8,171 nt of DNA from an uncultured Oscillospiraceae bacterium (GTDB lineage Bacteria; Bacillota; Clostridia; Oscillospirales; Oscillospiraceae). The stretch is taken from the NCBI GenBank assembly GCA_900764755.1, contig CAAFPE010000114.1, positions 1-8,171 on the forward strand, written 5' to 3'. Both the position numbers and the translations under genes were made by a program. Shown here piece by piece: positions 1-5,708 of the stretch (position 1 is its first letter; each line of letters opens with the position of its first letter). The notes under the pieces are model-generated. The model worked only from the letters and a program-made list of their open reading frames with translations. It was not told the origin of the DNA and did no database searches.

Positions 1-954
1 AACATTTCACCGCTGAAATTCGGAATATCGCAGGATGAGGTCATAGAAATCTTCGGGAATCCCGATGCTGTTTCCACCATGAAAAGCGACGGGAAACCTT
101 TGATCCTCAAATATCATGACATTGAACTGCATTTCGATAGAAAGGCCCCTCATGGGCTCTACTTAGTTTATAGCGACGACGAAATCGAACTGAGCATAAC
201 AGATCATCACGAAGAACTGCTGCAGCCGATCACAAACATAGAGCCGGTGGACAACGAATTTTTCCTTCGGGATGGAGCCGTTTATTTCTCTGGCCTATAT
301 GAAAACGGCTTGTTGAAGGGTGTTTCGCCCAAAGACTTCTGCTGTTGGCATTACTGGGGCAAATCCTCTACGGCCTGCTTCCTCGGTGGGATTCGCCTGC
401 GTGGAGCAGACCCGGCATCGTTTCGGGTGTTAAACTATGCCTACGCGATGGACAAAACAGCCGTCTACACTACCAGCGGGAGAATCCCAGATGTAGAGCT
501 GGCAACCTTCCAGGTGTTGGACAATGGCCAGAACGATTCGGGCGCGCCACAGGGATATGCAAAGGACAGCCGGCAGGTCTACTTCCACAACGGAGACGGC
601 AAGGTGAAGATCATCAAAGGCGCGGAAGTTTCCTCTTTCCTCTCGTTGGGCGACACCTATTTTGCCAGGGATGAGAAACGAATCTATGCTTACGGTAAGC
701 AGCTTCCCAAGGCGGATCTGCCCTCATGGGAATTGCTCAGTCACTGGTATTCCCGCGATGCCAAGCGGGTGTACTACCTCAACCGGGAGATTAAGGGGGC
801 GGATTGTGACAGTTTTGCGGTATGCACCCCGCTGGACGCACCTCCGCTTGCCGATCATCTGGCCCGTGACAAGGAACATTTTTACCAAAACGATGAGATG
901 ATTGAAGAACCACTGTGGCTGGAAAGGCTGCATGAGTTAACACCAGAACAGTAG
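1..954 (+). CDS. DKNYY-repeat protein with extra N-terminal domain (5' end outside window)
   Basis: The frame is open to the left edge, so the gene starts upstream; at least 317 codons are present. The first in-frame ATG (79) has no ribosome binding site and falls inside a conserved-looking stretch, so it is internal. Window codons 1-66 form a separate domain: a GxSxxEVxxxFGNPD turn, then LKYHDIELHFD and GLYLVYSDD, resembling small alpha/beta domains seen in immunity-type proteins. From about codon 88 there are five or six repeats of the DKNYY type: (A/S)RDxKxVYYxxxxIKGADxxSF. Clear copies include AKDSRQVYFHNG, ARDEKRIYAYGK, SRDAKRVYYLNR and ARDKEHFYQND. DKNYY proteins are a family of unknown biochemical function that recurs in toxin-immunity clusters. 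No signal peptide or membrane segment is seen in the visible part, which fits a cytoplasmic protein. It is a divergent paralog of the gene at 7198-7932. The family call is confident; an immunity role is inferred. Confidence 0.85.
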   Translation, partial: NISPLKFGISQDEVIEIFGNPDAVSTMKSDGKPLILKYHDIELHFDRKAPHGLYLVYSDDEIELSITDHHEELLQPITNIEPVDNEFFLRDGAVYFSGLYENGLLKGVSPKDFCCWHYWGKSSTACFLGGIRLRGADPASFRVLNYAYAMDKTAVYTTSGRIPDVELATFQVLDNGQNDSGAPQGYAKDSRQVYFHNGDGKVKIIKGAEVSSFLSLGDTYFARDEKRIYAYGKQLPKADLPSWELLSHWYSRDAKRVYYLNREIKGADCDSFAVCTPLDAPPLADHLARDKEHFYQNDEMIEEPLWLERLHELTPEQ

Positions 955-956
955 AC

Positions 957-961
957 GGAGG
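957..961 (+). promoter_or_regulatory. Ribosome binding site GGAGG for the SUKH-like gene
   Basis: GGAGG lies 9 nt before the ATG at 971 and just after the stop of the preceding gene. It supports that start and shows that the gene is translated independently within the polycistron. Confidence 0.8.
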
Positions 962-970
962 AAAACGGCT

Positions 971-1516
971 ATGGATTATTTGAAAGCACTGCGTGATGAC
1001 CCTGATCTGGCAGAGGAGTTTGATTCCCTTTTTGACTTCTTCCTGCTGGATGAGTTGTCTCCGAGGGATGAGGCGGATGGTCGATCAACCTTCACACTGC
1101 CCGGTATGGCTTTTGCCAGAGATGGCTCCGGCGGAGAATACCACCTGTTGGAAGATGGCTCCATCGGCTATTACAGCAGCGAAGGTGAGGCAGGCCGTCT
1201 GGCTGAGAGCATGGATGACCTTTTTTCACTGATTGTGAGCTGTATCTGCTGGCACGACTGCTGTGACGCAAAGGAGTATGCGGACTCCAAAACACTGGAG
1301 GAATACGGACAGAGGCAGCGCAACATCAACTTGGAAGATATGGATATGGACCGCTGGCGGCGGGTAGCTGATGCGCTCGGCATCCCTACCGATGAGCCGC
1401 TGGCTCCGGTTCTGGAGCGGTTCCGCAAAGCAACACAGCGCCAGCCTCTGTATCAGTGTATGTTCCATGAGGATGATGGCAGCCTGACCGAATCATACGG
1501 CCTGATGTTTGAATGA
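971..1516 (+). CDS. SUKH-superfamily (SMI1/KNR4-like) putative immunity protein
   Basis: A 181-aa acidic, soluble protein with no signal peptide or membrane segment. Residues 46-90 carry the best signature: FARDGSGGEYHLL, then DGSIGYYSSEGEAGRLAESMDDLFSLIV. This matches the core of SUKH/SMI1-KNR4 domains, where an aromatic-RDGxGxxY strand is followed by a strand, a short turn and a helix reading 'a.sfeeFl..l'. SUKH proteins are the commonest immunity proteins of bacterial polymorphic toxin systems and bind their cognate toxin domain, often a nuclease, directly. The N-terminal WxxxE-type part of the fold is not obvious, so this is a divergent member. The C-terminal 90 residues (CICWHDCCDAKEY, then charged helices) are an extension I do not recognise. 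The target toxin cannot be deduced. Superfamily assignment is moderately confident; the immunity role is inferred from family and context. Confidence 0.65.
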   Translation: MDYLKALRDDPDLAEEFDSLFDFFLLDELSPRDEADGRSTFTLPGMAFARDGSGGEYHLLEDGSIGYYSSEGEAGRLAESMDDLFSLIVSCICWHDCCDAKEYADSKTLEEYGQRQRNINLEDMDMDRWRRVADALGIPTDEPLAPVLERFRKATQRQPLYQCMFHEDDGSLTESYGLMFE

Positions 1517-1518
1517 GA

Positions 1519-1523
1519 AAGGA
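1519..1523 (+). promoter_or_regulatory. Ribosome binding site (AAGGA core) deciding the start at 1533
   Basis: GAAAGGAGC sits about 9 nt before the ATG at 1533. An upstream in-frame ATG-type start at 1509 overlaps the previous gene and would place this ribosome binding site inside the coding region, so 1533 is preferred. The whole leader is nearly identical to that of the gene at 7948. Confidence 0.75.
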
Positions 1524-1532
1524 GCAATCCCT

Positions 1533-1859
1533 ATGAAAGCATTTGACCCCAATTACAAACTGCTGGACGAGATGTATCAGGACGATTACTATCCTGCTTT
1601 TCTGGTAGACAAGGTAAAAGACGAACTTCAGAAGGTCATCGACCTGCTGGAGAGCGGCGAAACCGACATTGAAGTAGTGCAGGAGACGCTGGACGAGGCG
1701 GTCTGCGGCATCAATGATCTCCAAGAGGAGTTTGACGAGAACGACAGCGAGATCGAAACGGTGGCCCGGGATTGTATTGGTGTCACTGTGGCCTACATTC
1801 TGGAGTGGTTCGGCATTCCGATTGATATTGAGGAGGCCATCCGAGAAAGGGACTGGTAA
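1533..1859 (+). CDS. DUF5713-like small protein
   Basis: A 108-aa acidic, mostly helical protein. It opens with NYKLLDEMYQDDYYPAFLVD followed by KVKDELQKVI, and has a central block INDLQEEFDENDSEIETVARDC (residues 60-81) and a C-terminal ERDW. As I recall the family, these blocks (MYxDxYYPxFLVDKxKD; NDLQxEFxENxSEIETVARDC; a terminal RDW) define the DUF5713 proteins of bacteria, which have this length and unknown biochemistry. There is no membrane segment or catalytic motif. The product lies between the SUKH-like and DUF6572-like genes, 5 nt before the latter, so the two are probably translationally coupled. A role as a cytoplasmic immunity protein is inferred from context only. Confidence 0.75.
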   Translation: MKAFDPNYKLLDEMYQDDYYPAFLVDKVKDELQKVIDLLESGETDIEVVQETLDEAVCGINDLQEEFDENDSEIETVARDCIGVTVAYILEWFGIPIDIEEAIRERDW

Positions 1860-1864
1860 AAACA

Positions 1865-2212
1865 ATGTCCATTGAAAATATGTTTGGCGACCTGGATAAG
1901 ATCGACATTCTGGCAGAAACCAAAGCCGGAGAAGTGGTGATGGTTTTGGTCTGCAACGGCTTTATTGACGGCTCCCCGGAAACGCAGAAGGCCCTGCTGG
2001 ACAAGATGGAGGGCTATCTGAACCACACCCAGAGTGAGGAGTTTCAAAAGGAATATGGTGGCTGGCCCGTGATTTTGCGTGTGACCCTTGGCCGGGAGCC
2101 GGATGAGCACATTCTGGCCCTGCTCAGCAAGTGTCCTGCTTGGGCGGCGGACTATGGCGTAAAGCTGGAAATTGAAATTGGAGGAAAACAGGTACGCATT
2201 GTAGAGAGCTGA
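1865..2212 (+). CDS. DUF6572-like small protein
   Basis: A 115-aa soluble protein with the order helix-strand-strand, long helix, strand: IDILAETKAGEVVMVLVCNG, then LLDKMEGYLNHTQSEEF, then WPVILRVTLGREPDEHIL and a final KLEIEIGG strand. The pattern 'IDxxxxxxxGEVxLxxxDxxxWxxxxxHxxxLxxKxxxYLxxxxSG' is what I associate with DUF6572, and this protein keeps most of it. The family is small, of unknown function, and is met in toxin-immunity neighbourhoods. The Shine-Dalgarno sequence is weak: AAAGGG at 1846-1851 is 13 nt upstream, inside the previous gene. With a 5-nt gap, translation probably depends on coupling to the DUF5713-like gene. Function unknown. Confidence 0.6.
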   Translation: MSIENMFGDLDKIDILAETKAGEVVMVLVCNGFIDGSPETQKALLDKMEGYLNHTQSEEFQKEYGGWPVILRVTLGREPDEHILALLSKCPAWAADYGVKLEIEIGGKQVRIVES

Positions 2213-2234
2213 CCTATGCTTAAATCGAATCAAC

Positions 2235-2240
2235 AGGAGG
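2235..2240 (+). promoter_or_regulatory. Ribosome binding site AGGAGG deciding the start at 2249
   Basis: A perfect AGGAGG lies 8 nt before the ATG at 2249. An in-frame ATG at 2216 would encode the Shine-Dalgarno as protein and lacks one of its own, so the shorter start is chosen. Confidence 0.85.
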
Positions 2241-2248
2241 AAACTACC

Positions 2249-2980
2249 ATGCCGACTACTGAATGGCTGAACAAATACGAATCCATCAAGGATAAACTGA
2301 CCTGCAAAATAGACCTGGACGCTTATTTTACAGAGAAAGTGATTGGGAATATGGGCGTGGATGTGCTGGACATTGGCACCGTCCATTTTCCCACCGGGAC
2401 GATCTTCGCCTGCGATCCGCTGGTGGAGCTGGAGGATACACCGCCCTTTATACAGACAATCCCCGCCGGGACTTATCCCGTAAAGATCTGTGTGGTGCCC
2501 AGTGAGAAATATGGTGATCGCTACGCCTGCGTCAAGGTGGAGGTCAGCCGGGAAAAGCCTGTCCGCTACGAGCTGGGCATGACCGGCAAAGAGGATCTGG
2601 ACGAGGAACTGGGCGAGGACGATTATTTTGGCTTTGGCGTAGACGCCGGGATGGGCTGTGTTGCGGATATCCAGACCCAGGCGGCCTTCAAGACCTACTG
2701 GGCCAAGAGGCTGGAGGAAGACCCGGACATAGACCCCTACAACGACCTGTTCTGCGATCTTCTGGAGGAAAACGCCAAAGCCCACCCTAAATATCAGGGG
2801 GACTACGGCGACTGGCTCAACTGGACGGTGCCGGACTCGGACTGCAATCTGCCCATATGCCACTCCGGCTGGGGTGACGGTTATTATCCCGTCTACTTCG
2901 GGTATGACGCAAAGGGTGAAGTCTGCGCTGTGTATGTGCAGTTCCTCGACATTGAAGCCAGCTACAAGGAGCAGGCGTAA
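2249..2980 (+). CDS. DUF4241 domain protein
   Basis: A 243-aa acidic cytoplasmic protein (no signal peptide or membrane segment). The DUF4241 signature is clear: FPTGTIFACDPLVEL (residues 47-61), PPFIQTIPAGTYPVKICVV (65-83), a strand RYACVKVEVS (91-100), YELG (107-110) and the GFGVDAGMGCVAD block (128-140). A helical insertion (about 145-185) is followed by a final beta region with SGWGDGYYPVYFGYDAKGEV (206-225). DUF4241 proteins have about this length; as I recall them, they share the 'G.i.ACDPl...PF...iPaG.Ypv' core and a 'GWGDGxYPVYxGxdxxGxv' C-terminus, and occur in toxin-immunity clusters. The biochemical role is unknown. The family call is strong; membership of the immunity array is inferred from neighbours. 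Confidence 0.88.
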   Translation: MPTTEWLNKYESIKDKLTCKIDLDAYFTEKVIGNMGVDVLDIGTVHFPTGTIFACDPLVELEDTPPFIQTIPAGTYPVKICVVPSEKYGDRYACVKVEVSREKPVRYELGMTGKEDLDEELGEDDYFGFGVDAGMGCVADIQTQAAFKTYWAKRLEEDPDIDPYNDLFCDLLEENAKAHPKYQGDYGDWLNWTVPDSDCNLPICHSGWGDGYYPVYFGYDAKGEVCAVYVQFLDIEASYKEQA

Positions 2981-2985
2981 GGAGG
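2979..2985 (+). promoter_or_regulatory. Ribosome binding site AAGGAGG for the LRR/NTF2 gene
   Basis: AAGGAGG overlaps the TAA stop of the DUF4241 gene and lies 9 nt before the ATG at 2995. It fixes the start and suggests reinitiating ribosomes serve both genes. Confidence 0.85.
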
Positions 2986-2994
2986 GAAGTAGCG

Positions 2995-3954
2995 ATGGAT
3001 TGGCCAAAACGGGCGCGGACAGCGGACTGGGCAAGTGGTGTCCTGACCTTAGACGGAGAAAAGCAATTTGAAGTCCCGGAGCTGACCGCAGAGATCATGG
3101 AGCAGCTGGCCGGTTACACCCTGGTGGGCTTTCATGTGAAAGGCTATCCGGTGACGGATGAACTGCTTGCCACCTTTGCCGGACATAAAAGCATGGTCAA
3201 CTTAGGCGTGGAGGACGGCGCGCTCACTGATGCCTGTTTCCCCGTTTTTTTCGCTATGCCCAAGCTGCGCTATCTGCTGCTGGACGGCAACGCCGCCATC
3301 CACGGCAGCGGCCTGTCCGCCTTGCAAGGCTGCAAGCTGGACCTTCTGACGCTCAACCGCACCGGGCTGGACGATGCCGGTCTGCTCCAGGCGGCCTCCA
3401 TTCCCAAGCTCTCCCACATCCAGATCGACCATACCGCCGTTACCTATGAGGGCCTGCTGGCCATCGCTGGCAACAACCGCATCGAGCCGGTGGCCCATGT
3501 GCAATTCACAAAGGAGCAGATGGAACACTTCTCCCAGCTCCAGCGGGAAAAGGCAAAAAAGCCCGCCCAACTGGACGGGCAGGCGGCGGAAGAATGTCGC
3601 AGAATCTTGTCCTCTTTCTTTGCCGAGATGACAGAATGGGAGCAGTACATGGAGCAGGCCGGGTTTGAGGATGCCCAGGCTGTGCCCCGCCTGCTGGCGA
3701 TCTGGGAAAAGTATGTGAGCGAAAAGCCCCGTCCGGGCTACCGGCCTCTGGGCATCTCATACAGTGCCCAGGGCACCTACAACGGGGAGGAATTCCTTGA
3801 TGCGGAGCAGATCACCAAGAACAAACTCTACATCTACACCAGGGAGAAAAACACCGGCTTTGACCGCCGCTTCCTCATGAAGCGTGTGGGCGAGGACTGG
3901 ATGATCGACGCGGTGCAGGAGCGGCTGGACGGCTGGCAGCGCACGGGTTTGTGA
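2995..3954 (+). CDS. LRR-like domain fused to NTF2-fold immunity-like domain
   Basis: A 319-aa soluble protein in two parts. Residues 20-165 look like irregular leucine-rich repeats of about 22-26 residues: MPKLRYLLLDGNAAIHGSGL, then CKLDLLTLNRTGLDDAGLLQA and IPKLSHIQIDHTAVTYEGLL. After a charged linker (about 180-200), residues 200-319 match the NTF2-like immunity pattern: a helix with MTEWEQYMEQAG and LLAIWEKYVSEK, then strands including PLGISYSAQGTYNGEEFLDA, NKLYIYTREKNTGFDRRFLMKR and a final DWMIDAVQERLDGW. NTF2-fold immunity proteins usually form a cone-shaped domain that binds a toxin; LRR segments are typical protein-binding modules in such arrays. The start is fixed by AAGGAGG. A minus-strand terminator-like hairpin lies in the linker DNA. 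The NTF2 call is moderately confident, the LRR call good, and the target unknown. Confidence 0.72.
   Translation: MDWPKRARTADWASGVLTLDGEKQFEVPELTAEIMEQLAGYTLVGFHVKGYPVTDELLATFAGHKSMVNLGVEDGALTDACFPVFFAMPKLRYLLLDGNAAIHGSGLSALQGCKLDLLTLNRTGLDDAGLLQAASIPKLSHIQIDHTAVTYEGLLAIAGNNRIEPVAHVQFTKEQMEHFSQLQREKAKKPAQLDGQAAEECRRILSSFFAEMTEWEQYMEQAGFEDAQAVPRLLAIWEKYVSEKPRPGYRPLGISYSAQGTYNGEEFLDAEQITKNKLYIYTREKNTGFDRRFLMKRVGEDWMIDAVQERLDGWQRTGL
3555..3580 (-). terminator. Terminator-like hairpin plus T6 on the minus strand
   Basis: Read on the minus strand, the arms GCCCGTCC and GGGCGGGC pair over 8 bp (one G-T wobble) around an AGTT loop and are followed at once by TTTTTT, the standard layout of an intrinsic terminator. 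On the + strand no T tract follows, so it should not stop the operon. It lies inside the coding region of the LRR/NTF2 gene, in the linker between the two domains. It could end antisense transcription or be a chance product of the linker codons (Lys-Lys-Pro-Ala). Confidence 0.4.
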
Positions 3955-3962
3955 GGCATCAC

Positions 3963-4199
3963 ATGGCTTGGGAATATGAAACTTTTGGCCCAGACGGTCA
4001 ATGCAAATTGTTCGGTGTGAACATCTTTGACTACGACTGGCAAACCACCGGCAAGCGAGTAAAAGTCAAAGACCCGATCTATCACCAAGACCATACCTTC
4101 GAGGTCTGGCAGGTAGAGATTGACGGGCAGATCCACCGCTTTGCCGCCGGGGAGTTCTCCAACTGTGTATGGGGATTCTATCTGGAAAAGAACGGATGA
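3963..4199 (+). CDS. Small conserved-looking protein of unknown function, 78 aa
   Basis: I do not recognise a named family. The protein is compact and probably all-beta: KLFGVNIFDYDWQTTGKRVK, then a strand pair HTFEVWQVEIDGQIHRFAAGEF and a C-terminal SNCVWGFYL. It is rich in aromatic residues, with no signal peptide or membrane segment. GAGG at 3953-3956 overlaps the previous stop and is 6 nt before the ATG at 3963; an in-frame GTG at 3951 would lie upstream of that site and is rejected. The sequence GGCATCACATG around this start is repeated exactly at the start at 5709. Size, fold type and position between two LRR-containing putative immunity genes make it a candidate immunity or accessory protein, but nothing in the sequence proves a function. 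Confidence 0.7.
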   Translation: MAWEYETFGPDGQCKLFGVNIFDYDWQTTGKRVKVKDPIYHQDHTFEVWQVEIDGQIHRFAAGEFSNCVWGFYLEKNG

Positions 4200-4200
4200 G

Positions 4201-4205
4201 AGGAG
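4201..4205 (+). promoter_or_regulatory. Ribosome binding site AGGAG for the large LRR gene
   Basis: AGGAG follows the stop at 4199 by one nucleotide and is 9 nt before the ATG at 4215, supporting that start. Confidence 0.8.
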
Positions 4206-4214
4206 CGTGGCGCC

Positions 4215-5696
4215 ATGAAAGCCAACGCTGGAGAGGTCTATACAGTCTATAACCAATATCTGAAACGCTACACCGCCTGCCAGGTGGCCTATATTGCGCC
4301 GCCGGACACGGTGAGCAAAGAATCTTGGGCAGTGGTCCTCTCTCTGGATTGGGTGGGCGACGCCCCTCTGACTGCAGAGGAACTGCCCCATCTCCGCCCG
4401 CTCTACAAGGACTTCATGTACTGGCCCCGCGACCTCCACCTGCTGCGGGTGCCGTTGGAGGTCCCGCCCCAGTATAAACTGGTGGGTACACTTCCGTCCT
4501 TCACCGACCAGTCCTGCCGCTCCTATGGAGGCTGGAGTGACGGCTATGATGTGTACCTCCAGATCCGGTGGCAGGCCATCCCGGAGGAACGGCGGCGGGC
4601 CTTCAAGGAGGCCATGGAGAGCGAAGAGAAAACGGAGATCGGCGGTATCCCGGTGAAGGTCAGCAGCCATCGGGTGACGGACCAGTACGAACCATTCGAT
4701 TCGGCGCTGGAACTAAAGGCGCTGCCTTGCCTCTCTACCCTCATCTGCGAGCGGTGGCACCCGGATCTGCTGGAGTTTTTGCGGGAAACCCCCTTTGTTG
4801 ATGAAGTGACTTTGCTGAACCACGGTCAGAGGACACTTGATCTGCGGGACACCAGCATCAGAAAGCTGATGCTGGACATGACCGGGCTGGAGGAGCTGTG
4901 GCTGTGTGAGGGAACGGAGCAGCTCCTGTTCCAGAACAAGGGGCCGGACGCCTGTGCAATCCATGCCCCCGAAGATGGCAGCGGTTTGACCCTCCAATTT
5001 ATCGGGGAATACCGCCCGCACACGGAACTGCCGAACCTACGGGGGCTGCATGGAATCGAGCTGAAGGACTTTGATCTCACCGGGCTGGCTGCGGTCCATC
5101 CCCACCTGAAGGAACTGCGGCTCTGGGGCGCGCCGGGAAACCTGGGGAACTTCTCCGCCGTGGGAGGGTTCCGGGAACTGACGAACCTCTCCACCTTCGA
5201 CCTGTTCGGCTTCGGCGCAGCTGACATCCCCACCCCGGAGCAGATGCCGGAGCTTCGCTGGTTCTGGATGACCAGCCTGCCGGAAGATGCGGCAAAAGCG
5301 GCAAAGCAGCTCTGGAAAGGCAAGCCGGGAATGGATCTGCGGATCACCAAGCCCCGGAAACCGGAGTGGCTGGCGCAAAACCTGGATAATCCATTCCGAG
5401 GCTGGGACGGTGCGGAGCATATCCCCGCCTCCGCTGCGAAAAAAGCAGCCAATCAATACCGCAAGACCCGTTCCCAGCTGATGAAGCTGGCCGTTGAACC
5501 GGGCGAGGACGCACAGGCCCAGGCGCTGGAGATGGTGGCAGCCTATACCCAGATCTTCAACAAGATGGGCTTTATCGAAACCGAGGAGCGGGATGAAATT
5601 TACATGGCCCTGCGGGGTATCCTTGATGCCCTGCCGGGCGATATGCTCCAGAAAGATGCCCTAATTGAACACTTTGATCATGTGCGAGATTTTTGA
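4215..5696 (+). CDS. Large protein: Imm26-like N-terminus, LRR-like centre, helical C-terminus
   Basis: This 493-aa soluble protein is the largest in the window. Residues 5-85 (GEVYTVYNQYLKRYTACQVAY, VVLSLDWVG, then a WPRDLHLLRV strand) resemble Imm26-like immunity domains, which open with 'GDvf.ipl.dGry..gqV'. Residues 95-160 contain GGWSDGYDVYLQIRW and a charged helix. Residues 165-380 form loose leucine-rich repeats with strands such as VDEVTLLNH, IRKLMLDMTGLEELWLCEG, LRGLHGIELKDFDLTGL, LKELRLWGAPGNL and LSTFDLFGF. The last about 110 residues (PEWLAQNLDNPFRGWDG, then helices and GFIETEERDEIYMALRGI) form a separate helical domain that I cannot name. A perfect 10-bp hairpin lies in the DNA for residues 213-221. 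The combination suggests a protein-binding immunity factor. The LRR assignment is fair; the Imm26-like assignment is tentative. Confidence 0.65.
   Translation: MKANAGEVYTVYNQYLKRYTACQVAYIAPPDTVSKESWAVVLSLDWVGDAPLTAEELPHLRPLYKDFMYWPRDLHLLRVPLEVPPQYKLVGTLPSFTDQSCRSYGGWSDGYDVYLQIRWQAIPEERRRAFKEAMESEEKTEIGGIPVKVSSHRVTDQYEPFDSALELKALPCLSTLICERWHPDLLEFLRETPFVDEVTLLNHGQRTLDLRDTSIRKLMLDMTGLEELWLCEGTEQLLFQNKGPDACAIHAPEDGSGLTLQFIGEYRPHTELPNLRGLHGIELKDFDLTGLAAVHPHLKELRLWGAPGNLGNFSAVGGFRELTNLSTFDLFGFGAADIPTPEQMPELRWFWMTSLPEDAAKAAKQLWKGKPGMDLRITKPRKPEWLAQNLDNPFRGWDGAEHIPASAAKKAANQYRKTRSQLMKLAVEPGEDAQAQALEMVAAYTQIFNKMGFIETEERDEIYMALRGILDALPGDMLQKDALIEHFDHVRDF
4852..4875 (+). repeat. Perfect 10-bp inverted repeat with 4-nt loop inside a gene
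   Basis: CCAGCATCAG (4852-4861) and CTGATGCTGG (4866-4875) are exact reverse complements separated by AAAG. Transcribed, this gives a stable hairpin. No T tract follows on either side, so it is not an intrinsic terminator. It encodes Thr-Ser-Ile-Arg-Lys-Leu-Met-Leu-Asp in the LRR region of the large protein. It may be an mRNA processing or pausing site, a small protein-binding palindrome, or chance. Confidence 0.6.
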
Positions 5697-5702
5697 AAGG
5701 GG
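5696..5702 (+). promoter_or_regulatory. Ribosome binding site AAAGGGG with repeated start context
   Basis: AAAGGGG overlaps the stop of the large LRR gene and is 6 nt before the ATG at 5709. The following GGCATCACATG, including the start codon, is identical to that of the gene at 3963. Confidence 0.7.
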
Positions 5703-5708
5703 CATCAC

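Noticed and set aside
79..81. ATG at 79 as the start of the first gene
   Set aside because: There is no Shine-Dalgarno, and the frame upstream continues a domain-like sequence to the window edge.
1793..3034. A 413-codon open frame on the minus strand
   Set aside because: It lies antisense to four forward genes that have strong ribosome binding sites and recognisable families. Its translation is low-complexity and matches no family I know, so it is a codon-bias shadow.
3951..3953. GTG at 3951 as the start of the 78-aa gene
   Set aside because: It lies before the GAGG site that serves the ATG at 3963.
4365..4380. 6-bp inverted repeat CCTCTG/CAGAGG with a 4-nt loop
   Set aside because: It is short, inside coding sequence and without a T tract; stems of this length are expected by chance.
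3834..4670. A 278-codon open frame on the minus strand
   Set aside because: It overlaps three well-supported forward genes, has no evident ribosome binding site and no domain; treated as a shadow.
4826..5452. A 208-codon minus-strand frame rich in Ser, Arg and Pro
   Set aside because: The composition is typical of the antisense of a GC-rich gene, and the LRR gene on the + strand explains the region.
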